DNA of 64,000 nucleotides from Cyanophora paradoxa (GCA_004431415.1 QPMI01000472.1:221851-285850), one strand, 5' to 3'; numbered from the stretch's first letter, positions 42,895-53,278 are shown. Translations and numbers: made by a program. Notes: generated by a model from the sequence alone, not told the origin.

Positions 42895-43575
42895 ATGCCT
42901 CCCAAACGAAAGATAGGGATCCCAGCTGGGGCTGTTGGCTATTCAGGTGGTGGAAACAGTGGATCTATTAACACTGAACCAATGAAATTCAATGGTATGA
43001 ACGAAATCAAACCCTCACAACCCAAGAAGACCCCTTAATGCTGCCTATGAGGAATCAGTCGATGACAAAGCCCACAAGTTCAACTGCTGACCAACTGAAC
43101 ATTTCCCTGAGACAGCAAAGATGAAGTCTGTTGCTGAGGGTGCCAGGCGAATTATTGGTGCTGCTGATGACAAAGGTTTAGGCTTGCAAGATCTTTCACT
43201 GGCTCGCAAAGGTGAGGGTCTTAGTAAGGAATCAGACAAGGTAATTCAGTCTATGGCTGGTGAAGTCACATACAAGACTGCTCCCACTCAAAATATTCAT
43301 CGAATTCCCAAGGCTCAATGGGATGAGATGACTGCTAAACTCAAAGATCTGGAAGCCAAATCAAGTGCTTGGAGCAGTATGTTACTGAGAAGAAAGAGAG
43401 AGCCAAGCTAAAGGAGATGCTTCGAAAGGAAGTTTATAAAATGGGAATCACTGGTGTCCCAGATAAACAGTTTATTGCTAAGAAAGAGAACCAAATCGAT
43501 GAGCAGGCAGTAGATGAAATGAAAACAAAACCCAAAAGGGAACCATTGAACCTGGTGCCACCAAAGCTGAAGTAG
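42895..43575 (+). CDS. Unknown Lys-rich protein, probable virion or core protein (several frame breaks)
   Basis: Starts MPPKRKIGIPAGAVGYSGGG and continues through frames with KSVAEGARRIIGAADDKG, YKTAPTQNIHRIPKAQWDEM and ERAKLKEMLRKEVYKMG to a stop at 43575. Shifts occur near 43037, 43075-43100 and 43375. The basic, Gly-containing N-terminus suggests nucleic-acid binding or a scaffold/core protein. The position after the ATPase fits the late gene block. I do not recognise the family. Confidence 0.5.
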
Positions 43576-43644
43576 AAAAGGGAGTTGCCCCAACAGTATA
43601 TAAAAGACGAGTTTGGCTTTAATTTTCTCTGTTTTATTAGAGAT

Positions 43645-44148
43645 ATGGACATAATACGAAAGTTCTTCGAGATGTTCAGTCTGCATGTGGTGAGCAATTG
43701 CCACAGTGGATGTTGTGAGACAACAGTGGAGTTTGAGATGTCAGATAATGAGGATAATGCTCAGAAGCAAGAGAGAGAAGGAGGTCTACAGTTTCTGTGG
43801 AGTCAATGCCAGCAGACCCCACAGAGTATACATATGAGCAACAGGAGTATCCAAGGAGAAGTTCTCTGTCAGCAGAAAACGTTTTCTCAGCAAATATTAA
43901 TGGAGGATACAATTAGTTTGATCGAGTTTACCAGTGATGAGCCTTTAACTGAGGGTGCTATTAGACACATTCTAGCAATGCAGAAACGATATAGAGAGGA
44001 CCCAGAATATAGAGAGTATAAAAAGCAGCAAGCCTTGGCATCCTATTATCGAAGAAAAGCCCAAAAAGAGGAGCAGAGACCAGAGGTAGACCAATTAAAT
44101 ATTATTTGCCAACTGAAAGTAGCAATGGACCCCAGGTCTATAAGATAA
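43645..44148 (+). CDS. Unknown protein with charged C-terminal helix
   Basis: The open frame runs from ATG 43645 to 44148. The C-terminal third (LAMQKRYREDPEYREYKKQQ, then ASYYRRKAQKEE) resembles the short 'KRY...Y..YK' basic helices seen in several viral DNA-binding proteins, and also the 84-aa protein at 47199. A second frame between about 43785 and 43915 has more natural composition (STVSVESMPADPTEYTYEQQ), and another continues past the stop to about 44238, so single-base errors are likely and the true protein may differ. The function is unknown. Confidence 0.45.
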   Translation: MDIIRKFFEMFSLHVVSNCHSGCCETTVEFEMSDNEDNAQKQEREGGLQFLWSQCQQTPQSIHMSNRSIQGEVLCQQKTFSQQILMEDTISLIEFTSDEPLTEGAIRHILAMQKRYREDPEYREYKKQQALASYYRRKAQKEEQRPEVDQLNIICQLKVAMDPRSIR

Positions 44149-44184
44149 TTGAGAAAAAGCGGTCTCAGTATGCCACTGAGGCAG

Positions 44185-44499
44185 CTATAAAAATATATAC
44201 AAAGGAATTGGCTTTATACTTGCAATCAAGTCACAGATAAGTTTTGTAAATATGCTTTTGTTGTTTTTGTTTGCATTCTCAGACACTGAAACAGTAATGT
44301 GAATGTTTACTGATCTATTTCTCTTTGGTTTAGCTGCATACATATTGTAACCTATCAATCTCTGTGACATTTCGATATATGCTCCAATATCTCCATGCTT
44401 AATGCATTTATCTAACTCAGTCATGGTCATCTCATCAAGAGTCTTTGCCATTTTGTCTTCACTATACACAATCAAGTAAGCCTTAAGTATTCTTGTCAA
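44185..44499 (-). CDS. Small hypothetical protein, 104 aa or less
   Basis: Open from ATG 44499; an internal ATG at 44454 (MAKTLDEMTMTELDKCIKHG) gives a more natural start. It holds a possible acidic helix and NIHITVSVSENANKN near the end. No motif is recognised. A TGTGACAGG inverted array lies just upstream and may control it. Its 3' end overlaps the possible extension of the convergent plus-strand gene. Confidence 0.45.
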   Translation of the reverse strand: MTRILKAYLIVYSEDKMAKTLDEMTMTELDKCIKHGDIGAYIEMSQRLIGYNMYAAKPKRNRSVNIHITVSVSENANKNNKSIFTKLICDLIASIKPIPLYIFL

Positions 44500-44516
44500 A
44501 TTTTGGTCTTTTCGAT

Positions 44517-44615
44517 AGGTGTGACAGGTGTGACAGGTCTATCCCATCGATTTTGAAAATCAACTTTTCACCAGGGCTTTCCTTGGGATGGACCTGTCAC
44601 ACCTGTCACACAAAC
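44517..44615. repeat. Internal TGTGACAGG inverted array
   Basis: GGTGTGACAGGTGTGACAGG at 44518-44537 and its complement (GACCTGTCACACCTGTCACA) at about 44590-44610 enclose a ~55-bp spacer containing TTTTGAAAATCAACTTTTCA, then CAAACCATTTTCAGTAAGG. This is the same module as in the terminal repeats, here placed between the 3' end of the primase-helicase gene and the 5' side of the 104-aa gene. It is the only copy outside the termini. Confidence 0.85.
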
Positions 44616-44670
44616 CATTTTCAGTAAGGCTATAAAAATATATGTAAATCTCAATCATTAATCGTTTTCT

Positions 44671-46987
44671 TTAATATTCGGCATCATCTTCATTGTCTTC
44701 CTGAACCCTTGTTATCTTTCGAATCCCAATATATCCTCTGGCAAGAATACCATTAACTCGTTTTCTTTCTGATTTAACATTGAAGATCTCCCTTACTCTT
44801 TTCATAACAGATACACATTCAACTTTATCATCAACACTTTTGTATGATTTGTAAATGATATCACTGGAAACAAAGTCGTTAGCATTATGTGTAACCTCGA
44901 AATTATCTCGAAGCCATTCACCAATCTTATCATTTTCAGCTATAAAGTTAATTCCCTGTTCAATAATCGATTGAGGGGGACTTCTTAAGATCTCTTCAAC
45001 CTCTTTGTTCTTCCACATATCCAGTAATATCTTCATGTGAGCCATCTTATACTCATCATCATTGTGTAGAAGTGTGAACAGAGTTGGGTCAGCTTTCTTT
45101 TGACCAGCTTCTGGCTTCTCTCTGAATATATTATTGAATCTCTGATAGGAAAGTCTTCTTTGAATTGCAAAGTCTGGTTTATTTATAGTCAAATTGTCAT
45201 TAGTTGTAATGTAGACCTGAAACATTGGGGTAAGGATAACTGGGTCTTTGAACAAGGCTCTCACAGTCATTTCATTTCCACCTGTGACCTCCTTAATCTT
45301 GGAGATCTGCAGTTTATCACCATCTTCAGCCTCATTACTGAATACAAGTCGCTTTCCAAGGAGTTTGGCAAGTTCAGGAGTAGCCTCTGATGAGTTCTTT
45401 TTAGGCTTAGTCCAATAGGATATTTCGAGAGGGCTGTAATACGACCAGATATCTGTTTGCAGTATTCCTGAACAAGTGATTTACCATTAGCACCAGCACC
45501 AGTCCACATATAGAACTTCTGGGATTTAGTTGATCCACTAAGAGCAATTGCAATGGATGCCAGAAGATACTTTCGCTCTGCTGGATCATCCACAATCTCT
45601 TTATAAATCTGATTGAGATGCTCTATTTTCTTGGGGTCTACATTTTCAGTATAGTCATAACCCACAGTCTTGCTCACCATATCTTCCAGTTTCCCTTTCT
45701 GAAAGTCATAGTGGTCAGATCAAATACACCATTTTCGAATCCAATCACATATGGACAGTGTCAATCTTCTCAAAGAATTCATCATCATTCAGCAGTGGGA
45801 CCAATCAGTCAGAAGGGATTTGCGAAATCCTGATTGTTTAAGATTTTTGGCAATGGTCATCAATGTTTTGGATCTTTCTTCGAAAGCTGCTTTGTTTTCC
45901 TCATCCTTTAAAGCTCTTTGACTATAATGCACAGCCCTTCCAAGGTATTGGGGGACAACAAGACGGCTTATATCTAGGTAAATCTTTAGGTTTGTGTCAT
46001 CATGCTCCCAAATCCCAGTATCAGTATTGAGTTTGAACCATGACTTTTTGGAGTATCTCCATGTATGTTTAAGAACCTCTTTGCATACTAAACTCACATC
46101 ATAATGAGCGCCACCAGAACCAGCGGATTTATCTATAAGATTGAAGATATCAGATTGCATTCCAATGCAGATGAATCGTTTTTTGCAATTTCCACTGTAG
46201 CTTGACACAATGTATTTGTTATCATCTCCTTTAGCTTTCATAACATACCAGTTATTCGATTCATGTGAACCATTGCAGCATGGGCAATTGAGTCCCTTGT
46301 TAGCAGCATCAAAGTTAAAGCCAAGTTCAGTTTTAGAGATTATATTGGGATGCATAAATCCCATATCCACCAGCTCTTTGATAATATTGTTTTCAGTTCA
46401 TCATTGAGGTAGCATTAGCAGTATACTCACTCTTATAGATGTAGTTATCTATTATCCACTTTTTGAAGTCATCAGTAGGCTCATTGAAATCACAGGTATC
46501 ATCCCATGGGGAGATACCCAAGCCTTGTTCACACTGGGACAACATTAATCAGTCCAGAAGTTCCAGTTCCAGTGATTGTTTTCAGGTCAACCTTTCAAAG
46601 CCTTTAAAGCCAGGAGCCTTATCGGTAATTTTGAGTTTATTGAACTCCTCAGGTCGTTTAAAGTAGACATGATAGCCTTTTTTAGTTTTTGCCATGGGCT
46701 GATTGGCATCAAAGTCATCAGGAACATATCCCGGAATTTCTCAAAGTCCTCCTCATCATCAAAGTCAATAACCATCATGTTGTCTGAGAGCAGAATGCCC
46801 CAAGATACATACTGATTAGTTGCCAGCGCTTCCTCATACTTTTCCCAGGACCATGCACCTCCCTTATGCTTGAAAACAGGGTCTTTGCTGTCAGGTTTCA
46901 CTGGGATAATCATGTTTTGGACAGTTCCTCATCAGATCTGAGCCAGTTAGCGAGCGATTTGAGCGATTTAGTCTGTTTGGCGTTCAT
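44671..46987 (-). CDS. Primase-SF3 helicase (AEP primase, D5_N, superfamily 3 helicase), about 770 aa, several frame breaks
   Basis: Start taken at ATG 46987 (MNAKQTKSLKSLANWLRSDE), 18 bp downstream of a TATA-type promoter. N-terminus: archaeo-eukaryotic primase with WGILLSDN and VIDFDDEEDF (metal-binding Asp), TKKGYHVYFK and KTITGTGTSGL in an alternate frame. Middle: a zinc-like CPCCNGS and a D5_N region (about 46370-45789). C-terminus: SF3 helicase with YVIGFENGVFDL, Walker A WTGAGANGKSL, GNEMTVRALF and ITTND. Breaks at about 46926, 46590, 46540, 45795, 45733, 45690 and 45445; most coincide with C/G-runs. It primes and unwinds DNA for replication, as in many virophages and Polinton-like viruses. 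Confidence 0.85.
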
Positions 46988-47004
46988 TTTCAGCGATCGG
47001 GGTC

Positions 47005-47043
47005 CCTTTTATATATATAGAAGATTTTTCTTTAAGTAGTTTT
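47005..47043 (-). promoter_or_regulatory. Promoter of the primase-helicase gene
   Basis: In the gene's direction the sequence contains ACTACTTAAAGAAAAATCTT followed by CTATATATATAAAAGG, ending 18 bp before the ATG at 46987. Almost the same 39 bp precede the 231-aa zinc protein (48328-48366), and a weaker form precedes the 84-aa gene (47470-47504). A shared TATA box with a common upstream block suggests one early regulon. Confidence 0.7.
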
Positions 47044-47198
47044 GGGTCCCCAATCATTTTTTGTTGGAAATCGAGAAAGTATCCCTACGAAATTTATCCA
47101 CATGATATATCGAGTGGTTTAGATACAAAAAGGATGAATGGGTATTTCAGCGAATAAACAGCATATCCCCAGCCTAGTAATATGCTGGGAAAAATAAT

Positions 47199-47453
47199 TT
47201 AGACATGTTTCAATTTTCTCCCTCTATTTGAGTAAGGGACATCATACAAATACTTGACAAAGCAGACTGCATTGGCTGCATACTTTCGCTGACATGAACT
47301 TGCTATTTTCATTGCTCTATAGGTATCATCGGTTTGATATAGATCTCTAAGCTGTGTGGCTATTTTTTCGTTAAACTTTTTGATTTGAGCCTTACCTTTT
47401 TCAGTTTGCTGGTATCTCTTCATAGCTCTCTTCTGGGCTTCACTGAGTGGCAT
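47199..47453 (-). CDS. Small basic protein, 84 aa
   Basis: Starts MPLSEAQKRAMKRYQQTEKG, with a 'KRY..TEKGKA' basic helix seen in many small viral and phage DNA-associated proteins, and continues to RGRKLKHV. It has two cysteines only. A TATATATA promoter (47470-47504) related to those of the primase and zinc-protein genes lies just upstream. A DNA-binding or histone-like early role is inferred from charge and promoter. Confidence 0.6.
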   Translation of the reverse strand: MPLSEAQKRAMKRYQQTEKGKAQIKKFNEKIATQLRDLYQTDDTYRAMKIASSCQRKYAANAVCFVKYLYDVPYSNRGRKLKHV

Positions 47454-47628
47454 TTTTCCTCTGTCTCTCTTAATATATATAGAGAATTCTTTAAATCATT
47501 TTTTGTTCTCTAACCTCTTTGTCCAAATCGCTCAATATACATAAGTTTGAAATGCTTACCTAGCAATGCTACAAATGGTTCGATTTCCAAGGTCTCCCAT
47601 GTTTTCTTGTCCTTATTCCATCTGCAAT

Positions 47629-48324
47629 CTAATCCTTTTGCGATATCTTTTTAAGATAAGGCACCTGAAACCCAGCAACCAATGTATTTGTTGTACTGAG
47701 TTCTGCATACATTTCAATCAATGCAGATCTGCCCTCTCTGAACCTCTCTATATCATCTCTGCGAAGATTATCCATTTTCGGAATAAATTGGTTGCACCAA
47801 ATCAGGAAAAGATTAACTGCATGTTTATTCCTTGCTCTTTCTTGTTCTAATTCTCTCTCTCTTCGCTCTCTTTCTTCTAATTCAAGCTGCCTCTTTCGAG
47901 CTTCCTCTTGTTTTTCAAGTTCTCTTTTTCTTTCCAGTTCTTCTTGCTTTAAAGCGATTCTGCACTTATTACAGAAATTATCCTTTCGGTTTTTATGCCG
48001 ATCTCCACATCTTTCACATATATCTTGACCTCTGGCACCCTTCGGAATAAATCGTAAAATGCAGCAATTCCCAACAATGACCACAATCTTTTTATTAACA
48101 TGCAGAATATAGCATTGCTCTTTAATTGGATGATCACAGGCGCAATGCTCAGACTCTGGAGGCAGGTCATAGTCACTTAATCCATATTTTGCAAGCTTTG
48201 CCCAAAGAGGGAGCGGTTTCCTGTTACTTCCAAGAGCAACATAATCATTGAAGTTATCAGATCCACAAAGCAACATTAAAGCCGCTTTGAGCTTTTCCAG
48301 GCAATACGATTTCTTCTCTGCCAT
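47629..48324 (-). CDS. Zinc-finger protein with charged coiled coil, 231 aa
   Basis: Residues about 60-95 read HCACDHPIKEQCYILH and VVIVGNCCILRFIP, a layout ('C.C...I....I......VGNCCI.RF') that I recall from uncharacterised proteins of giant viruses and related elements. A second site follows (CERCGDRHKNRKDNFCNKC). Residues ~125-165 form a highly charged coiled coil (LERKRELEKQEEARKRQLEL). The C-terminal domain is helical. The gene is intact and has a strong promoter immediately upstream. It is divergent from the polymerase gene (109 bp between starts). Probable early nucleic-acid-binding or regulatory protein; function not established. Confidence 0.7.
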   Translation of the reverse strand: MAEKKSYCLEKLKAALMLLCGSDNFNDYVALGSNRKPLPLWAKLAKYGLSDYDLPPESEHCACDHPIKEQCYILHVNKKIVVIVGNCCILRFIPKGARGQDICERCGDRHKNRKDNFCNKCRIALKQEELERKRELEKQEEARKRQLELEERERRERELEQERARNKHAVNLFLIWCNQFIPKMDNLRRDDIERFREGRSALIEMYAELSTTNTLVAGFQVPYLKKISQKD

Positions 48325-48327
48325 TGT

Positions 48328-48366
48328 CCTTTTATATATATAGAAGATATTTCTTTAAGTAGTTTT
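48328..48366 (-). promoter_or_regulatory. Promoter of the 231-aa zinc-finger gene
   Basis: Reading toward the gene: ACTACTTAAAGAAATATCTT, then CTATATATATAAAAGG, and the ATG only 4 nt later, so transcripts would be leaderless or nearly so if the TATA box sets the usual distance. It matches the primase-helicase promoter at almost every position. It lies in the divergent spacer shared with the polymerase gene. Confidence 0.7.
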
Positions 48367-48433
48367 CATCAAATTTTGTGTTCAGAATTCCCCATTTAAA
48401 ACCTCCCCTTTTAGTAGGAACAAGTTAGGAACT

Positions 48434-51400
48434 ATGCCCGAATTAGCAACAGACTCATTAGAGAGAAGAAATGGGAACTTATGGGATTACTGGGAACACT
48501 GTATGCAGCCCATGAAATCACAGAGGCTGAATATGACCGGGAAATCGGATTTATTTCAAGGGGCAGACCCACTTTAGCAAAATTAACCAGAAAAGCCAAT
48601 AACTCTATGACAAAGTTGAGACTCTTGATGAACTCGATCGCCTGAGGCAAATAGAACCAGAGGCAGAAGATGGAACAGCCATGAATGAATTATATCGCTG
48701 GCTCACATACAGAGCCAGAAGGGAAGTTGTGGTAGATGTGATTGAATATTTAGATAGAATTGCAACCTCTCTACCAAACGTTTAAGAGATAGTCTGGATC
48801 AATTCAGGGCAATCAAAGTTCGCTTGTCGTTTATCTGCAAGTTCGTAAAAGTCAGCAATCCACAGGTTTGGATATCGAAATACATTTACAGCGATTATTT
48901 TGTATTAACCAAATCGAGAAATATTCGAACTGAGCTGAATAAAGCAGCCCAAATGTGTCAGGAACAGATGAATGTTGTTGATAGCTATCGATTGGAGAGA
49001 ATCGAAATGCTAAGAGTTGCTATTATGAGTTATGCCCAACTGGTGGCTGCTATGTTAAAACACCAGAATCAATTGCAGCCAAGAGAGCCACAGTGAATAT
49101 TCGAAATATTGATGATTCTTGCTTTGAAAATGCCATTTTGGCATGGATCCATAGGAAAGATGTAATTCCCACAAGAGAAGTGAGCTTACACAATATCGCA
49201 AATGGAAATACTCACCAACACATACAATCCTTTGGCTCTCAATTTCGACAATATCCATTCCCTGTTCCTTGTGATGCTGAAATCATTGATAAATTCGAAT
49301 CTCAAAATGCAGGCATCAGCATAAACATATTTGGAATGGATGGAGATGTTATATATCCCTACATCAATCCAGCAACCCAGGCAGAAAGCAAAAGATTAAT
49401 CTAATGCTCATTCATGATGATGAAGGGAATGGTCACTATATTACTATCATGTCCCTTTCAAGACTTCTCAGAGTTGCCTTGATAAAACCAAGGATCAAAA
49501 GTTACACTACTGTGATACATGCTTATCTCGATTCAGGTCTGAGGCTAAACTGACTGCTCATGTGGACTCAAACAGATGCATTGATTGGAGACTCTCAAAG
49601 GGAATCACCCTAAGCCTGACACCACAATAGAGTTTGGACTGAAAAACCTCAGGAAAACTGTCTGGCTTCCTGTTGTGGTTTACTGCAAGATTGAACATAG
49701 AAGCATCCCATTGATGCATCGAAATCCAAGAGGGAAGTCTCAGCAGTCAACATTAGAATAGTCACTGGGGCAGATGTTCAGGAGTTTCGATTTGAGGGTC
49801 AGGATCCAATGGGAGGTCTGTTTGAATGCTTGGAGTCCAAAGCAAGAGAGCTAATCGATTTCCTGTTCACCAATATTCCATGAATGAACTCACAGATGAG
49901 CAAAAGGCTATTTACAGAGCTACCAAACACTGTTACCTTTGCAGTGAGAGGTTCACCAAGGAAAACTTCAAATGCAGGGATCATGATCACCACACAGGTA
50001 ATTACATTGCACCTGCATGCAGAAACTGCAATCTCCATAGGAGAATCTCAAAGCAAACAAAAGTAGCAGTGGTTGTTGACCAAATGGATGACTGTGGGAC
50101 ATTCATTTTCAGAAAAATAGCAGGCATGGGTGATAAAAAGCGAATCGAAATCCTTTCGAAAAACTTTGATCAATACCTTTCATTGCAATGGGGTCTTTAC
50201 AAGTTCATTGATGCAAGTAATTTTATGGACTTTGGGCTGCTGATGTAGATGAGTTAATGAGCAAATTCCAGGCTTTCAGAAGGCTTTCACACTCAGTATA
50301 TGGATTGGACCCAGTTCATTATGTATCTGCACCTGGGTTATCTTGGGATGCTATGCTTAGGACCACCAAGGCAAAAATAGAGCTTATAAGTGATGTAGAG
50401 CAATACGAATTTGTTGAGAGGGGAATCAGGGGTGGCTTTGCAACAATGCCTTGTAGGTATGCTGAGGCTGATGGTGAGAACTCCCATATAATGCTGTTTG
50501 ATGCTAACAACTTGTATGGCTACTGTTTGAGTCAGCCAATCCAGTTGGTGATTTTAGATGGGAGACCGAATTCAACCACAAGATAACAGATCCAGTTTCC
50601 TGGAAGTTGATCTGGATTACCCAATTAGGCTATATCTAGACCACAGTGATTTCCCCCTAATTATTAACAAGAAAATAGTAGAATATGCAGAATTATCACA
50701 ATATCAAAAGAGCCTATTAGATCTCTCAGGAGAAGAGCTTGATAAGACCCCTAAGCTAACTGCAACCTTTGGTTCTGTGACCAACTATGTGATTTCTGAG
50801 CCTCTTCTACAGTATCTGTTGGACAAAGGGGTGAAACTAAAGAAGGTTCACAGGGTCCTATCATTTACTGTGGCTCCTGTAATGAAACCCTACATTGAGC
50901 TGAATACTGAGATGAGAAGGAAAGCAGTGAATAAATTCGAGGCTGATTTCTATAAACTCATGAATAACTCAATCTATGGGAAATGCATTGAATCTTGCAG
51001 AGGTAGATCTGTGGTTAAGATTGCAAACAGTGAGAAACTGTTTATGAAATATGCAGCCTCCCATTGGTGAAATCAACAAGTCCCATAAACGAAAAAGCAG
51101 TTGCCTTTGAGTTTTACACAAAGCATGTGAAGCTAGATAAGCCAGTTGCTATTGGGGCTTATGTTCTGGATGCAGCCAAACTGCATAACTACAAGTTCTT
51201 CTATGATACTGTAAGGTCCCAATGGACAAAAGCAAAGTTACTATTCCATGATACTGACTCCTTTTGTCTATATATCGAATCTAAGACCCTACAAAAAGAT
51301 ATAGAGAATATATCCTATGCATTAGACCTTGGAGGTGATTCCAGAATGACCCCAGGTAAATACAAAAATGAAATGCCTGGCTCTGCTATATTGGAGTATG

Positions 51401-51663
51401 TGGGTCTGAGAGCTAAAGTTTACAGTTTCAGAACTGCTGAGATTGAGAGAAGTAAGCTTTCTGGGACTTCCACTGAGGAACTCCAATTCAATGATTTTAA
51501 GGAGTGTTTATTTGCAGGTATCAGCAAGACTGTGACTGCAAAGCAAAAGAGAAGGGCAGATCACACAATAATAGATACTGTGAGTAGAAGGGTTGCCCTA
51601 AACTGCTTTGATGCAAAGAGATACATCTTACCAGATGGCATTAATTCTGTTCCTTTTAATTAA
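48434..51663 (+). CDS. Protein-primed family B DNA polymerase (many frame breaks), about 1,075 aa
   Basis: Assembled from successive frames: an N-terminal helical domain (48434-49096); then RNIDDSCFENAILAW with HDDEGNGHYITIMSLSRLL and the zinc site YCDTCLSRFRSEAKLTAHV, the typical Polinton pPolB N-terminal layout; then the endonuclease-VII-like zinc site (HCYLC, RDHDHHTG, CRNCN); and motifs A (DANNLYGYC), B (KLMNNSIYG) and C (HDTDS). Breaks lie at about 48438, 48610, 48775, 49068, 49405, 49490, 49610, 49750, 49877, 50236, 50543, 50578 and 51062; most are single losses in C/G-runs, and the element A copy is uninterrupted at the last five. Full length (~1,075 aa) is normal for Polintons. It replicates the linear genome from a terminal protein primer. 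Confidence 0.88.
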
Positions 51664-51666
51664 GAG

Positions 51667-53052
51667 ATGCCAGCAACTGGAAGAATAGTTAGGAGAACCA
51701 CTGAGCAACTGCAAGGTAACCTACTGCCTATCACAGTTCCAAAGGAGGAAAAAGGGGATTCTCGAATTGTTAAAAAGTCTGAAATGAAAGAGCTTGTCCC
51801 AGTAGAGATTCCAGTTGCTATTGCAGTGAAAGAAACCAGCAAGATTGCCAAGAGATTCTATGATGTGAGAACTGGTTACAAAGGGCTTCAAGCTATGAGG
51901 GCTGAGTTACCTGATGAATCCTATAAGCAGTTGCAAGAGTTCTATAAAAAACAGGAAGTTGTTCAGATCAATGCACCTGCTATATCTAGAAAGAGAGATC
52001 CCATGGTTCCAATAAGGCAACCCCTTGATACCTATGTGATTGATTTGCTCTTTTTCCCAGCTTATAAGAAACAAAACAATGGCTATGATACCTTTATGAC
52101 TGCAATGGAATCCACACTAAGAACTGGGTATATCATACCTATAAGGGATAAATCAGCTCTCACTACATTAGCTGCATTTAAGCAGCTTGAAATGAGAGTG
52201 GCAAGACCCATAGTAAAGGTTCAATCAGATGCTGGGAGTGAATTCCAAAATCGAATATTCCAGGAGTATCTATCTAGTAAATACATAGAACACCAAGTGA
52301 GTGGAACTGCTGACCATAGAAGCCAAGGTCGAATTGAAGCCTTTAACAAGCAGATTAAGAGACTGATCACAAACTACTGCATAGCCAATAACACAGCTAG
52401 ATTCTTTGATGTGTTGGGTGATATTGAGTTTAATTACAATAATACAGTTCACTCAGCTACTAAGATGAAGCCAGGTGAAACTACAGAGGAGCATTATAGG
52501 TATATAGTGGGATTAGAAGATGAGAGATTCAAGAAATCAATAGCTTATCTTGACACCATGCAGCCTGGCATGTTTGTTAGAGTGAAAGTTGAGAAGAACC
52601 CCTTTGCTAAACAGGGTAACAATTGGTCTAGGATGGTTTACACTGTTGATAGTAGAGAAGGCTTTAAGTTTAAGCTAAAGAGTCCCACTGGAGAGATCAT
52701 AGATAACAGGTTTGCTTTCCATGAGTTGTTGCCTGTGAATGCAGTTGAGTATCTGGAAACCCCTACAGTGGATGCCTTAGAGCAAGCTAAAGAGGAAGCT
52801 AGGGTTGATGCTGCTATAAGGAGAGAGGGCATAGAAGCTGCTAATGAAGTCCCAGATAAGCCTTTGATAGAAGCTAGAAAGGAGAAGGCTGGGAAAGTTA
52901 ACAGGGAACTCAAAAAGCTCACTATAGCAGGCACACAGAAACTTTCAGAAGTGAATAGCCAGAGATGGTATAATGACTTTCAGACTACTAAGGAGTCATA
53001 TACAGCCCCTAAACCTCAGAGAACACTAAGAGATAGGACCAAAACTAGCTAG
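51667..53052 (+). CDS. Retroviral-type (rve) DDE integrase, 461 aa
   Basis: Intact, with D126, D188 and E224 (DD35E). It differs from the element A copy by a handful of mostly conservative changes (for example E31 to D, I183 to V, Y to F in DIEFNYN). It starts 3 bp after the polymerase stop, which supports a polymerase-integrase transcription unit. As the only recombinase in the element, it should act on the ACACATAG termini. Confidence 0.93.
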   Translation: MPATGRIVRRTTEQLQGNLLPITVPKEEKGDSRIVKKSEMKELVPVEIPVAIAVKETSKIAKRFYDVRTGYKGLQAMRAELPDESYKQLQEFYKKQEVVQINAPAISRKRDPMVPIRQPLDTYVIDLLFFPAYKKQNNGYDTFMTAMESTLRTGYIIPIRDKSALTTLAAFKQLEMRVARPIVKVQSDAGSEFQNRIFQEYLSSKYIEHQVSGTADHRSQGRIEAFNKQIKRLITNYCIANNTARFFDVLGDIEFNYNNTVHSATKMKPGETTEEHYRYIVGLEDERFKKSIAYLDTMQPGMFVRVKVEKNPFAKQGNNWSRMVYTVDSREGFKFKLKSPTGEIIDNRFAFHELLPVNAVEYLETPTVDALEQAKEEARVDAAIRREGIEAANEVPDKPLIEARKEKAGKVNRELKKLTIAGTQKLSEVNSQRWYNDFQTTKESYTAPKPQRTLRDRTKTS

Positions 53053-53278
53053 TTTGCTAGGCAAAAACTCGTTTTTTCCAAATATATGTATGACTGATAT
53101 ACATATATGCACATGATATACACATAGTCTTGTAGATCTTATCAAGCGCTTCACAGCGATATGCAGAACGTTGCGTTTTGATGATCTGGTGATGAGATAT
53201 AACAGTTTGAAGATGCAAAAGTCACTTGCCATAGTAGACTTGGTGAAACACTAGCCCAGGAGTCGACTTGGTGGTAAG

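Noticed and set aside
48824-49096. Separate 90-residue gene upstream of the polymerase
   Set aside because: Its frame joins both the preceding and following segments if single bases are missing from C-runs at about 48775 and 49068. The joined length matches Polinton polymerases, so it is the polymerase N-terminal domain.
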